A stretch of DNA of 64,000 bases from JACVRW01 sp963825345 (lineage in GTDB: Bacteria > Actinomycetota > Thermoleophilia > Solirubrobacterales > Thermoleophilaceae). Shown piece after piece: positions 9,654-20,100 of this stretch. Below the pieces are notes generated by a model that was given only the letters and a program-made list of their open reading frames with translations, did not search any database and was not told where the DNA came from. The stretch's first letter is position 1; each line of letters starts with the position of its first letter. Where the stretch lies: the NCBI GenBank assembly GCA_963825345.1, contig CAWGSQ010000003.1, positions 91,367 to 155,366 of the forward strand, written 5' to 3'. The position numbers and the translations under genes are program-made.

Positions 9654-10583
9654 ATGAAACTGAACGGCATCCACCACATCACGGCCATCACCGGCGACTC
9701 CCAGCGCAACGTGGACTTCTACGTCGGCGTGATGGGCCTTCGGCTCGTCAAGAAGTCGGTCAACCAGGACGACCCGACCGTCTACCACCTCTTCTACGGA
9801 GACGAGCACGCCAAGCCCGGGCTCGATCTCACGTTCTTCGAGTACCCCGGCGCCGCGCCCGGCCGCGCTGGCGAGGGGATGGTCCACCGGGTGGTCTGGC
9901 GCGTCGGCGCCCCGGACGCGCTCGATTTCTGGAGCGAGCGCCTGGGCGGCGCCGGGATCGAGACCACCCGCGAGGGCAACAACCTGCTCTTTCGCGACCC
10001 CGAGGGCCTCGAGCACGAGCTCGTCGTTGCGGACGTTCCGGACGAGCCGCTGATCGCCGAGCACCCCGAGGTGCCGGCGGAGCACGCGCTCCAGGGCTTC
10101 CACGCGGTGCGTGCGTTCGCATCGAACCCCGATCGCAGCCGCGGGCTGCTCGAGGAGGGCCTCGGCTTCGAGAGCTCAGGCGAGGGCTGGGAGGCGCGCG
10201 GCGACGAGCGCGGCGGGCTCTACTTCTACGACGCCGCCCCCGCCGACCGCCCGATCCAGGGAGCCGGCACGGTGCACCACGTCGCCTGGAACTCAGCCGA
10301 CGAGGACCACGAGGCCTGGCGCGAGCGCGTTGCCAAGAGCGGCGCCCACCCCACTCAGGTGATCGACCGGCACTACTTCAAGTCGATCTACTTCCGCGAG
10401 CCGAGCGGCGTGCTGTTCGAGCTGGCAACCCCCAGCCCGGGCTTCACGATTGACGAGCCGCTCGAGACGCTCGGCGAGAAGCTCTCCATTCCGCCGAAGC
10501 TCGAGGAGCTGCGCGAGCAGATCGAGGCGACCGTGCGGCCGCTCGAGAACCCGCGCACGGCCGCTCGCGCACAGAGCCACTAG
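9654..10583 (+). CDS. VOC-family ring-cleaving dioxygenase-like / glyoxalase protein
   Basis: The 309-residue protein has two vicinal-oxygen-chelate modules (about 1-135 and 150-290). The likely metal ligands are His7 in GIHHITAI, a Glu in LEHELVV near 122, His in GTVHHVAWN near 207, and Glu in GVLFELATP near 261. The overall plan matches the MhqO/LinE-like 'ring-cleaving dioxygenase' group, which often acts on hydroquinones or catechols. It follows the carboxylase by 16 nt but has its own -10 box. The exact substrate cannot be told from the sequence. Confidence 0.85.
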   Translation: MKLNGIHHITAITGDSQRNVDFYVGVMGLRLVKKSVNQDDPTVYHLFYGDEHAKPGLDLTFFEYPGAAPGRAGEGMVHRVVWRVGAPDALDFWSERLGGAGIETTREGNNLLFRDPEGLEHELVVADVPDEPLIAEHPEVPAEHALQGFHAVRAFASNPDRSRGLLEEGLGFESSGEGWEARGDERGGLYFYDAAPADRPIQGAGTVHHVAWNSADEDHEAWRERVAKSGAHPTQVIDRHYFKSIYFREPSGVLFELATPSPGFTIDEPLETLGEKLSIPPKLEELREQIEATVRPLENPRTAARAQSH

Positions 10584-10616
10584 CAAGTTTCGGGTCCCCG
10601 CCGCGTTGTAGGCGGC

Positions 10617-12071
10617 ATGCGTCGATTCGCCGTTCTTGCATGCCTGGCCCTGTTCATCCTCGCTCTGGGAGCGCCGAGCGCGCTCGCACAGTCGGCCACG
10701 TCCGGCGAGCACAGCGACAACATGGAGTTCGTCAAGAACCTCCCGTATGAGCTGAAAAACGGCGGGACCAGCAGTTTCGGCACCGACATCGAGTTCGCGG
10801 ACCTCGGCGGGCGCCGCTACGCGCTCGCCGGCTCGTACAGGAACGGGATGCAGATCGTGGACATCACGAATCCGCGTGACTCGCAGATCGTCGGCGTCTA
10901 CGACTGCGGCGTGACCCAGGGCGACATCCAGGTCTTCCGCCAGGCGAGCAAGCCGGACCGCACGTTCGTGGCCTACGCCTCCGACACGTTCGGCGACGGC
11001 ACGTCCACGTGCTACCAGGAGGCCGCGGCGCTCGGATTCGAGGTGAAGAAGTCGGACGGCACTGGCCGCAACGGCACGTTCATCGCGGAGATCACCGACC
11101 CGCTCCACCCGGTGACGGTCTCGTTCGTGGACATCACCCAGGGCGCGCACAACCAGACCGTGCACCCGAGCGGCAACTACCTCTACAACTCGAACTCCGA
11201 CCTGATGACCTCGTTCCAGCCGGCGATCGAGGTCTTCGACATCTCGAACTTCGCCGCGCCGACGAAGGTGAAGGAGCTCGCGCTGCCGACGCGGCCGGGG
11301 CTCGGCACCGAGTCGCACGACATCAGCTTCAAGAGCGACGGCTCGCGCGCCTACTCCGCCGCGCTGTCGCAGGGTGTGGTGATCAACACCGAGAACCCCG
11401 CCGACCCGACGGTGATCGCGAGCTGGGTGGATCCCGCCATCAACGTCTGGCACGAGGTGGAGCCATACAACGTGCGCGACGCGAGCGGCCGCGAGCGCAA
11501 CTTCCTGATCGCCGAGGACGAGTTCGCCGGCGCTGCGGGCGGTCCCGTCTGCCCGAGCGGCGGGTTCCACGTGTACGAGATCACGGGCGAGCTCGAGAAG
11601 GCGCCCGAGAAGGTCGGCTACTGGAACATCGACGACGCCGGCTTCTCCGGCAACCCGGAGGGCACCTGCACGGCGCACGTGTTCCGCGTCCACCAGGACC
11701 AGCAGCTGCTGACCGCGGCGTTCTACAACGGCGGCGTGCGCGTGGTCGACCTGTCAGGGCTCGAGGGCATCTCGCTCGGGAGCAGCCAGCTCGTCGGCGA
11801 GGGCATGAAGGAGATCGGCCACTACCGGATGCCGGACGCCGACACGTGGTCGGCCAAGACCCCGGAGATCGATCCCGCAACGGGCGACTTCTACCTGTTC
11901 GGCAACGACATCGCGCGGGGGCTCGACATCTACCACTTCGATGGCGACGCGCCCCAGCCCGCCGGCGCAGGCGGCACGTGGATGAACGCGAAGCAGGCGC
12001 GCCTGGCGCTGGCGGGCCGGGCCACGCCGGGAGTGGCCGGCACGACGTACATCTGCCTGCTCGACGACTAG
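10617..12071 (+). CDS. Secreted LVIVD-repeat beta-propeller protein
   Basis: The 484-residue protein has a clear Sec signal peptide (residues 1-24, cleavage after SALA). The mature part holds repeated blades of the LVIVD type (GMQIVDITNP, AIEVFDISNF, GVRVVDLSGLEG). Such propellers are extracellular and often found in actinobacterial choice-of-anchor proteins. HNQTVHPSGNYLY and ESHDISFKSDG add histidines that could bind metal. No membrane anchor or sortase motif is seen at the C-terminus. The function is unknown beyond being a secreted propeller. Confidence 0.85.
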   Translation: MRRFAVLACLALFILALGAPSALAQSATSGEHSDNMEFVKNLPYELKNGGTSSFGTDIEFADLGGRRYALAGSYRNGMQIVDITNPRDSQIVGVYDCGVTQGDIQVFRQASKPDRTFVAYASDTFGDGTSTCYQEAAALGFEVKKSDGTGRNGTFIAEITDPLHPVTVSFVDITQGAHNQTVHPSGNYLYNSNSDLMTSFQPAIEVFDISNFAAPTKVKELALPTRPGLGTESHDISFKSDGSRAYSAALSQGVVINTENPADPTVIASWVDPAINVWHEVEPYNVRDASGRERNFLIAEDEFAGAAGGPVCPSGGFHVYEITGELEKAPEKVGYWNIDDAGFSGNPEGTCTAHVFRVHQDQQLLTAAFYNGGVRVVDLSGLEGISLGSSQLVGEGMKEIGHYRMPDADTWSAKTPEIDPATGDFYLFGNDIARGLDIYHFDGDAPQPAGAGGTWMNAKQARLALAGRATPGVAGTTYICLLDD

Positions 12072-12076
12072 CTCTC

Positions 12077-12082
12077 TAAATT
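12077..12082 (+). promoter_or_regulatory. Leaderless -10 box (TAAATT) for the amidohydrolase gene
   Basis: TAAATT, an AT-rich hexamer in GC-rich surroundings, ends 8 nt before the GTG at 12091. No ribosome binding site is present. Confidence 0.4.
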
Positions 12083-12090
12083 GCCGCCCG

Positions 12091-13578
12091 GTGCTCTTCA
12101 CCGGCGGAACGATCCGAACGCTTGACCCGGCTGCCCCCGTCGTGGGGCAGCTGGCCGTTCGCGGACCGTGGGTCGTGGACGACGACAAGGCCGGCGCGGG
12201 ACTGATCGACCTCGAGGGCCGCTGCGTCCTCCCCGGCTTCACGGACTCGCACGTGCACTTCCCCACGTGGTCGCTCGGGCTGCACCAGGCACGCCTCGAG
12301 GGCGCGCGCTCGCTCGACGAGGCGCTCGACCGCGTGGTGGCCGCGCGCGAGCGGGTGGCCCCGGGCGGCTGGCTGCGGGGGCTCGGCTGGCGAGAGGGCG
12401 AGTGGACCGAGGCGCCGACGCGCGAGGCGCTCGACGGGGCCGTGCCGGACGTGCCGGTGGCGCTGATGTCGAAGGACTACCACTCGCTCTGGGTGAACAG
12501 CGCGGCGCTGGCGCTGGCGGACGCGCCGCTCGAGATGCCCGGCGGCGTGGTCGAGCCGAGCGGCATCCTGCGCGAGAACTCGGCCTGGAACTTCCGCGAC
12601 CGCTACGTGCGCCCGACCGCCGACGAGATGGTGGAGGCCTCGCGCGAGGGCATGGGCGTGGCGGCGTCGCGGGGAGTGGTGGCGATCCACGACAAGGACG
12701 GCTGGCTCGGCGCCTTCGAGGTGTTCGCGCGGCTGCTCGAGGCAGGCGAGCTCGACGTGCGGGTGTGGCAGTCGTTTCCGTGGGACCGGCTCGACGACCT
12801 GCGCGGCCTCGGCCTGCGCTCGGGCTTCGGCAACGACATGCTGCGGATGGGCTACCTCAAGGGGTTCATGGACGGCACGCTCGGCTCAGCCACGGCGCGC
12901 CTGCTGGACGGCTCCGGCGTGGAGATCAGCTCGCGCGAGATGCTCGAGGACGTGGTCCGGCGAGCCGCCGAGGCTCACTGGCCGGTGGCGGTGCACGCGA
13001 TCGGCGACGGCGCCAACCGCGCCGCCCTGGACGCCTTCGAGGCCACGCGCGACGCCTGGCAGCCGCGCGGGCTGCGCCCCCGCATCGAACACGCGCAGCT
13101 GCTCGACGAGGCGGACGTGTCGCGCTTCGCCGCGCTCGGCGTGGCGGCGTCCGTCCAGTTCAGCCACGCGGCCTCGGACCGCGACCTCGCCGAGCGGCTC
13201 TGGGAAGGCCGCCAGGGCGCCTACGCGTACCGCTCGCTGCTCGACGCCGGAACGCTGCTGGCCAATGGCTCGGACGCGCCGGTGGAGGAGCTCGACCCAC
13301 TGGCGGGCATCGTGGCCGGTGTGCTGCGAACGCTCGACGAGCGCCCGGCGTGGCGCCCGGAGCAGGCGGTGACCGTCGACGAGGCACTGAAGGCGACCTG
13401 CGTGGCGCCCGCATGGCTGGAGCACCAGGAGAACCGCCGCGGCCGCCTGCGCCCCGGAATGCTGGCCGACCTCGTGGTGCTGAACCGCGACCCGCTCACC
13501 TGCCCCCCCGACGAGCTCCCCGACCTGCACGTGGAGGCCACGATGGTCGGCGGCCGCTGGACCTACGGCGAGCTCTAG
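12091..13578 (+). CDS. Amidohydrolase family protein (YtcJ-like)
   Basis: The 495-residue protein has an N-terminal composite beta-sandwich (VLPGFTDSHVHFP near residue 52 gives the metal-binding HxH). A TIM barrel follows, with VAVHAIGDGANRAALDAF (about 300, the His of strand 6) and NGSDAPVEELDPL (about 390, the catalytic Asp). The C-terminal segment (RGRLRPGMLADLVVLNRDP) is typical of imidazolonepropionase/YtcJ-like amidohydrolases. These hydrolyse amide or related bonds in small metabolites; the substrate is unknown. It starts with GTG, 19 nt after the LVIVD gene. Confidence 0.87.
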   Translation: MLFTGGTIRTLDPAAPVVGQLAVRGPWVVDDDKAGAGLIDLEGRCVLPGFTDSHVHFPTWSLGLHQARLEGARSLDEALDRVVAARERVAPGGWLRGLGWREGEWTEAPTREALDGAVPDVPVALMSKDYHSLWVNSAALALADAPLEMPGGVVEPSGILRENSAWNFRDRYVRPTADEMVEASREGMGVAASRGVVAIHDKDGWLGAFEVFARLLEAGELDVRVWQSFPWDRLDDLRGLGLRSGFGNDMLRMGYLKGFMDGTLGSATARLLDGSGVEISSREMLEDVVRRAAEAHWPVAVHAIGDGANRAALDAFEATRDAWQPRGLRPRIEHAQLLDEADVSRFAALGVAASVQFSHAASDRDLAERLWEGRQGAYAYRSLLDAGTLLANGSDAPVEELDPLAGIVAGVLRTLDERPAWRPEQAVTVDEALKATCVAPAWLEHQENRRGRLRPGMLADLVVLNRDPLTCPPDELPDLHVEATMVGGRWTYGEL

Positions 13579-13640
13579 CCAGCCCCCCATCGCCGGGATC
13601 CCGGCCAGGGGCGCACCTCAATGCTGCCGTTCGCGAGGTC

Positions 13641-14846
13641 CTAGGTCGCTGCCGCGGGCCTGCGGCGGGCCAGCCACAGCGCCGGCCCTGACACCAGCGC
13701 GGCCGCGCCGAGCGCCAGCGCCGCCACACCGAGGGCCTCGAGCGCCACGCCGCCTAGCAGCGCCAGTCCCGCGCCGGTGAGGCCGCTGAGCAGGTCGTTG
13801 AACCCGATCAGCCTGCCGCGCTCCGACGGAATTGTGCTGTCCGCCAGCTCGGCGGTGGCGGCCACGAAGGAGAAGTTCCAGCCCAGGCCGAGGCCGAAGA
13901 GCGCCACGGCGGTCGCGACCACGCTGTCGATCCACAAGAGCGAGATCACCGACAGCGCCATCACCACGAGGCCGCCCGATAAGGCCACCTGCCTTCCGAC
14001 CCGGTCGATGATCCGGCCCACCACCAGCACCAGCGCGTACATGCCGATCACGTGCGCCCCGATGATCGGGAAGACGTTGTGGGCGGCGTGATGCTGATGA
14101 TCGACGACGACCGCGCCGGTGAGCGTCATCACGCCGACCATCACGCCGAAGCTCGCCTGGGCGGCCAACAGCGCGGGAATCACCCCGGGCCGCGCGATGA
14201 TCTCGCGCAGCGGCACCTGGGTGGCGGGCGGGGGGTCGCCCGTGTGGAGGATCTCCGCGATGCGCTTGGGGTCCGGCCGCACGAGCAGCACCAGGACGAG
14301 CGCCACGAGCATGAAGCCGCTCCCGGCGAGCCAGAGCGGCGCGAGCGCGTCGCCGTCGAGGTGCTTGCCGTGGAGCAGCGGGCTGAACACCGCCGGCCCG
14401 AGGATCGCTCCGAAGACCGCGCCGAACAGGACGAGCGCGATGCCGTGGGCGCGCCGCTCGCGCGGGTACATGTCGCCCGCCGCGGTCCGGGCGAGCAGCG
14501 CCGTGCCGCTCGCCACTCCCACGAGCACGAGGCCGGTCAGCACGAGCACGGCCACCTCGGCGGCGCACCCGATCGCGGCGAACACGCCGCCGACGGCGCC
14601 GATCGCGAAGCCCGCGGCGAGCACGGGCACCCGGCCCACCCGGTCCATGGCGCGCCCGGCGAACGGCGCCGTGAGCGCGCCTGACGCGAGCACGATCGCC
14701 GGCCCCAGGCCGAGCAGGCCGTCGATGCCGAGCACCTGGACAAGCGTCAGCGAGGCCACCGCCGCCTGAAGCTGCAGCATTCCCGAGTTCGCGGCCAGGG
14801 CCGCCGACAGCAGCGCTGTGTTCCGGGCGATCGGGAGGTCGGTCAT
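13641..14846 (-). CDS. MFS transporter, 12 TM
   Basis: The 401-residue protein has about twelve hydrophobic helices. The MFS signature loop between helices 2 and 3 reads GRAMDRVGRVPV, and an equivalent GRIIDRVGRQVA follows between helices 8 and 9. The central cytoplasmic loop (about 195-215) is short. A His-rich VVDHQHHAAHN loop (about residues 246-256) faces the outside in the predicted topology. It resembles drug or metabolite exporters. It is divergently placed to the second MFS gene at 14893. Confidence 0.85.
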   Translation of the reverse strand: MTDLPIARNTALLSAALAANSGMLQLQAAVASLTLVQVLGIDGLLGLGPAIVLASGALTAPFAGRAMDRVGRVPVLAAGFAIGAVGGVFAAIGCAAEVAVLVLTGLVLVGVASGTALLARTAAGDMYPRERRAHGIALVLFGAVFGAILGPAVFSPLLHGKHLDGDALAPLWLAGSGFMLVALVLVLLVRPDPKRIAEILHTGDPPPATQVPLREIIARPGVIPALLAAQASFGVMVGVMTLTGAVVVDHQHHAAHNVFPIIGAHVIGMYALVLVVGRIIDRVGRQVALSGGLVVMALSVISLLWIDSVVATAVALFGLGLGWNFSFVAATAELADSTIPSERGRLIGFNDLLSGLTGAGLALLGGVALEALGVAALALGAAALVSGPALWLARRRPAAAT

Positions 14847-14892
14847 CGCGGAGCGGGCAGGCTATCGGCCGGTCCGGTAGTGCTTTCCAGCG

Positions 14893-16125
14893 ATGAGGGA
14901 GCGCCTGCGCGTCCTGCGCCATCCGGCATTTCGCAACCTGTGGCTCGCCACGAGCACAAGCGTGATGGGCGACGGCATCGTGATCGTCGCGCTGGCACTG
15001 TTCGTGACGGACCTGACGGGCAGCGCCACGGACGTTGGGATCGTGCTCGCGGCGCAGATGCTGCCTTTCGTCGCGTTCCTCCTGATCGGCGGCGTGTGGG
15101 CGGACCGCCTGCCGCGCGCGCGGCTGATGATCACCACCGACCTGGTACGGATGGCGCTGCACACGCTGCTCGCGATCCTGATCTTCACCGACCAGGTCGA
15201 GATCTGGCACCTGGTTGTGATCGAGGCCCTGTTCGGCACCTCCGAGGCCTTCTTCCGCCCGGCGCAAACCGGGCTCTTGCCACGCACCGTCCCCGAGCAC
15301 GAGATCCAGGAGGCGCAGGCGCTCTCGAACCTCACCGTGAACCTGGCCGAGCTCGTCGGGCCCGCGCTCGCCACCGCGCTCGTGCTCGGCGTCGGGGCCG
15401 GCTGGGCGTTCCTGCTCGACGCCGCGACGTTCGGCGTGAGCGCCTGGTTCCTAACGCGCGTGCGCACCGCGGATGTGCCGCCGCCACTGGATGAGCGCCG
15501 GACCCTGCTCGCGGAGCTCGCCGAGGGCTTTCACGAGGTGCGCACGCGGGCCTGGCTCTGGGTCACGGTCGTGGTCTTCGCTCTCGCGATCCCGCTCGGG
15601 TACGCGCCGCTGTTCGTGCTCGGTCCCACCCTGGCCGAGGACGGCTACGGCACGGCCGCGATCTTCGGAATCCTCACCACGGCCTTCGGTGCCGGCGCTC
15701 TCGCGGGCGCGCTGCTTGGCCTGCGCTGGCGGCCGGAGCACCCCATGCGGGCCGCATTCCTGGTGATCGCCGCCTGGCCGTTCATGGTCGTGGCATTCGC
15801 CCTGGAGGCGCCCGTGGCGCTTCTGCTTGTGCTCGGGGCGGCCACCGGCGCCGGCTTCGCGCTGTTCGACATCCTCTGGAACACCGCGATGGCCGAGCGC
15901 ATTCCCCCTCACGCGCTTTCTAGGGCGAGCTCGTACGAGTGGATGGGCTCGCTGATCCTGCTGCCGGTGGGCTTCCTCGCCGCCGGGCCGGCGGCTGAGG
16001 CCACGAGTCCGGAGACGGTGCTGGTGGTCGGCGGGATCCTTACCGGGAGCGTCTTGGCTCTGGGACTGATCCCGCGCGAGACGCGCAGCATGCGCCGGCT
16101 CGAGCGTGACGGTTCTCACGTGTAA
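14893..16125 (+). CDS. MFS transporter of the MFS_3 / enterobactin-exporter-like group
   Basis: The 410-residue protein starts with the motif RHPAFRNLWLATSTSVMGDG, characteristic of MFS_3 exporters related to EntS and macrolide pumps. Twelve hydrophobic segments follow, with the loop GVWADRLPRARLM between helices 2 and 3. A substrate is not indicated by any biosynthetic neighbour. The start ATG lies 46 nt from the start of the divergent MFS gene, so the two probably share a regulatory region. Confidence 0.87.
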   Translation: MRERLRVLRHPAFRNLWLATSTSVMGDGIVIVALALFVTDLTGSATDVGIVLAAQMLPFVAFLLIGGVWADRLPRARLMITTDLVRMALHTLLAILIFTDQVEIWHLVVIEALFGTSEAFFRPAQTGLLPRTVPEHEIQEAQALSNLTVNLAELVGPALATALVLGVGAGWAFLLDAATFGVSAWFLTRVRTADVPPPLDERRTLLAELAEGFHEVRTRAWLWVTVVVFALAIPLGYAPLFVLGPTLAEDGYGTAAIFGILTTAFGAGALAGALLGLRWRPEHPMRAAFLVIAAWPFMVVAFALEAPVALLLVLGAATGAGFALFDILWNTAMAERIPPHALSRASSYEWMGSLILLPVGFLAAGPAAEATSPETVLVVGGILTGSVLALGLIPRETRSMRRLERDGSHV

Positions 16126-16156
16126 CTAATCCGCAGCCTGGAAATACCCCAAATGG

Positions 16157-16546
16157 ATGAAGAAAGAGTCCTGGCTACCCGCGGCGCCCGCCAGCGCCCC
16201 CGAGGCGCGCGCCATCGTGCGCGCCGCAGCCTCTGAGCTGCGGCTCGACCGATCCACGACCTGGGACCTGCTGCTGGCCACCACCGAGGCCGTGGCGAAC
16301 GCGGTCGAGCACGGCAAGCCGTGCGACCCCAGGGGGATCTACCTCGGCCTGGAGGAACGGGACGGCACCATCGGCATCGAGGTGCGCGACTGCGGCGGCT
16401 TCCCTGCGGAGCCGCGCACCAGGAAGCCCGATCAGCAGGGTGGCCGCGGGATTCCGATCATCGCCGCGATCATGGACAAGCTGGAAGTTGCGCCCAGCAG
16501 GAACATCACACGGGTGCGTTTCGAGAAGCGGCTTGCGACGGCCTAG
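16157..16546 (+). CDS. RsbW-like single-domain ATPase (anti-sigma factor type)
   Basis: The 129-residue protein is a lone HATPase_c_2 domain. The N-box is TTEAVANAVEHG (residues 41-52), the G1 box EVRDCGG (77-83) and the G2 region GGRGIPIIAAIMD (about 96-108). RsbW/SpoIIAB-type kinases bind sigma factors or phosphorylate anti-anti-sigma partners. No partner gene is adjacent. It converges with a second protein of the same family, the two stops sharing one CTAG. Confidence 0.85.
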   Translation: MKKESWLPAAPASAPEARAIVRAAASELRLDRSTTWDLLLATTEAVANAVEHGKPCDPRGIYLGLEERDGTIGIEVRDCGGFPAEPRTRKPDQQGGRGIPIIAAIMDKLEVAPSRNITRVRFEKRLATA

Positions 16547-16983
16547 GCAGCCGGCGCGGCGAGCTCGAACCACACGCGCGTGCGGCCCTCGTGCTCCACG
16601 CCCCAGCGCTCGGCCATCGACTCGATCAGGACGAGCCCCCAGCCGCCCTCCTCGTCGAGTGGCTTATCGCGCGGGGTGTGGTCGAACCCGATCCCCGGAT
16701 CGGTGACCTGAACCATCACGCCGCCGTCGTCCCGAGCGCCCAGCTCGAGCTCGATCACGCCGTCCTCGCCGGCGCCGCCGTGGCGCACGGCGTTGTTCAC
16801 GAGCTCACAGACCAGCAGGAGCAGAGTGCTCTCGAGCTCCGACGGGAGCCACGACGCGGCGCTCTCGATCCAGGAGCGAGCGCGCTCGGGTGCCCTCGTG
16901 CCACCCGCGATAGCGATCCGCAGTCGCTTCCGCGTGCTGGTGAGGGGAGGCTGTAGGTGTAGTGCCTGGGAGGAGTAAGCCAT
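16543..16983 (-). CDS. Second RsbW-like ATPase domain protein
   Basis: The 146-residue protein has an N-box (LVCELVNNAVRHGG, residues 57-70), a G1 box (VTDPGIGF, about 93-100) and a G2 box (EGGWGLVLIESMAERWG, about 111-127). The order is typical of actinobacterial HATPase_c_2 regulators. It differs clearly from its neighbour at 16157, so this is not a recent duplication. The start ATG at 16983 is followed by a basic stretch rather than a signal peptide. Its promoter region (16984-17129) is shared with the divergent glutamate dehydrogenase gene. Confidence 0.85.
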   Translation of the reverse strand: MAYSSQALHLQPPLTSTRKRLRIAIAGGTRAPERARSWIESAASWLPSELESTLLLLVCELVNNAVRHGGAGEDGVIELELGARDDGGVMVQVTDPGIGFDHTPRDKPLDEEGGWGLVLIESMAERWGVEHEGRTRVWFELAAPAA

Positions 16984-17129
16984 GGGGGAGGGCGCCCCGG
17001 AGGGGGACGGCCCGGGTCTGGGTCCACTCCCCGCGTCGGCGTTCTGGGCCTGGCGCTTTAGCGCTGCAACCGTGGATGTGGCCGCCTGTATGAGGAAAAA
17101 GCCCCGGTCGCGCCTAGGGCCGCAATACG

Positions 17130-20100
17130 ATGGTCTCCGAGCAGATGAAGGTCGAAGACACCGAGCAGGCGCTGACCGAGGCCGTGTGTTCGCGGGTGCG
17201 CGAGCAGCTCGGCTCGGTCGATGCCGATCTCGCCGAGGCCTTCGCGCGTCAGCTCTACCGCTGGGTCGCGGCCGAGGACGTGGCCGAACGCGACCCGCTC
17301 GACCTGTACGGGCTTGCGCTCGGGCACTTCAACTTCGCCCGTGAGCGTGCTCCCGGCACCCCGAAGGTTCGTGTCTACAACCCGCACTTCGAGGAGCACG
17401 GCTGGCAGTCCACCCACACCGCGGTCGAGATCGTGACGGACGACATGCCGTTCCTGATCGACTCGGTGAGCATGGAGCTGAACCGGCGCGGGTTCGGCGT
17501 CCACCTGATCATCCACCCGGTGCTGGGCGTGCGCCGCGACGACGACGGCGAGCTGCTCGAGATCCTCCCCCAGCCTCCCAGCGAGACGCCCGAGGAGGGC
17601 GTGCTGGCCGAGTCCGTGATCCACGCCGAGGTGGCGAGGCAGACCGAGCCGGCGAAGCTGCGCGAGCTGGAGCTTCACCTGGAGCGCGTGATCGCAGAGG
17701 TGCGCGCGGCCGTGGAGGACTGGGCGGCCATGCGCAGCGAGGCGCTCGACGTGGCGGCGGAGGTTCGAAGCGCTCACTCGCCGGAGAGCAGCGAGGAGAC
17801 CGTGGCCTTCCTCGAGTGGCTCGAGGCGCACAACTTCACCTTCCTCGGATACCGCGAGTACGACGCGGACGGCCCCAAGGGCCCGGGCCTCGGCATCCTG
17901 CGCGGGCCGCTCGAGGGCGAGGACGCCGGCCCGTCCCCCGCTCCACGTCTCCTCACTCTGACGAAGGCGAACTCGCGCGCCACCGTGCACCGGCCGTCGT
18001 ACCTCGACTACGTGGGCGTGAAGCGCTTCGACGCCGACGGCAACGTGACCGGCGAGCGGCGCTTCCTCGGGCTCTACACGCACACGGCCTACCGCGCGAG
18101 CCCGACCGAGATCCCGATCCTCCGGCGGAGGGTCGCCGCAGTGCTGGAGCGCGCGGGTTTCCCCCGGGGCAGCCACAACGAGAAGGCTCTGCTCGAGATC
18201 CTCGACACCTACCCGCGCGACGAGCTGTTCCAGATCTCGACGGACGAGCTGTTCGACGTGGCGATGGGGATCCTCCACCTCGGCGAGCGCCAGCGGCTGC
18301 GGCTGTTCGCGCGCCGCGACCCCTTCGGCCGCTTCTTCTCGCTGCTCGTGTTCGTGCCCCGCGACCGCTTCAACACCGAGAACCGCCGCCGCATCGAGGC
18401 GATTCTCCGGAACGCAACCAGTGCCGCGAGCATCGACTACACGACGCGCGTGTCCGAGTCCGTCCTCGTCCGGCTCCACTTCGTGGCGTACGTGGAGCCC
18501 GGCCGAATGCCGACCTTCGACGCGCGCGAGGTCGAGATGATGCTCGTGGCCGCCACGCGCTCCTGGGCCGATGACCTCCAGGAGGCGCTCATCGAGGATC
18601 TCGGCGAGGAGCAGGGCGGCGAGCTGTTCCGCCGCTACGCGGATGCCTTTCCGGCCGGCTACAGGGCCGACTGGGTGGCGCGCTCCGCGCTCGCGGACAT
18701 CGTGCACATCGAGGAGCTGCCGAAGCACGAGGGGCTCGGCATCAGCCTCTACCGCCCGCTCGAGGCCGGACCGCGAATGCTGCGGGCGAAGCTGTTCCGG
18801 GCCGGCCGCGCGCTCACGCTCTCCGACGTGCTGCCGCTGTTCGAGAACATGGGCGTGGAGGTCGCGGACGAGCGCCCGTACGCGATCGTCCCAAGCGGCG
18901 CCGACGGCGTCTGGATCTACGACTTCGGCCTAACCTATCCGGGCGCGGGCGATCTCGATGCCGACGGCGTCCGCGACAGCTTCCAGGACGCGTTCGTACG
19001 CGCCTGGCGCGGCGAGGTCGAGAACGACGGCTACAACCGCCTGGTGCTCGGCGCCGCGCTCACGTGGCGCGAGATCACCGTGCTGCGGGCGATAGGCAAG
19101 TACCTGCGCCAGGCCCGCCTCACGTTCAGCGACCGCTACGTGGAGCTGGCGCTGGTGGCGCACCCGGAGATCGCGCGGCTGATGGTGGCTCTGTTCCAGG
19201 CGCGCTTCGACCCGCGGCGCACCGACCGCGAGGACGCCGAGGAGGTTGCGGAGCGGATCGAGAAGGCGATCGACGCCGTCGAGAGCCTCGACCAGGACCA
19301 GATCCTGCGCATGTTCCTCGACGTGATCCGGGCCATGCTGCGCACGAACTACTTCCACACGGGCCCGAGCGAGCACGCGCCGCACCTGTCGTTCAAGCTC
19401 GACCCGTCGGAGCTGCGCTGGCTGCCGCAGCCCCGGCCCCGCTTCGAGATCTTCGTCTACTCGCCGCGCACCGAGGGCGTCCATCTGCGCGGCGGGCCCG
19501 TCGCCCGCGGCGGGATCCGGTGGTCGGACCGCCGTGAGGACTTCCGCACCGAGGTGCTCGGCCTGATGAAGGCCCAGATGGTGAAGAACGCGGTGATCGT
19601 GCCCGTGGGCGCAAAGGGCGGGTTCGTCGTGAAGCAGCCGCCCACCAGGCGCGACGACCTTCCCGAAGAGGTGGTGGCCTGCTACCAGACCTTCATCCGC
19701 GGGCTGCTCGACCTGACCGACGACATCGAGGGCGGCGAGGTCGTGCCGCACCCCGGGATCGTGCGCTACGACGGCGACGACCCCTACCTCGTGGTGGCCG
19801 CGGACAAGGGCACCGCCTCCTTCTCGGACATCGCCAACGGAATCGCCCTCGAGGAGGGCTTCTGGCTCGGCGACGCGTTCGCCTCGGGCGGCTCGACCGG
19901 CTACGACCACAAGAAAATGGGGATCACCGCGCGCGGCGCCTGGGAGTCGGTGAAGCGCCACTTCCGCGAGCTGGGACGCGACATCCAAACCGAGGACTTC
20001 ACCGTAGTCGGCATCGGGGACATGTCCGGCGACGTGTTCGGCAACGGAATGCTGCTCTCACCCCACATCCGGCTCGTCGGCGCGTTCAACCACCGGCACG

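Noticed and set aside
17058..18728. 556-residue minus-strand frame opposite the glutamate dehydrogenase
   Set aside because: Shadow frame rich in Val, Arg, His and Glu with no family match by eye.
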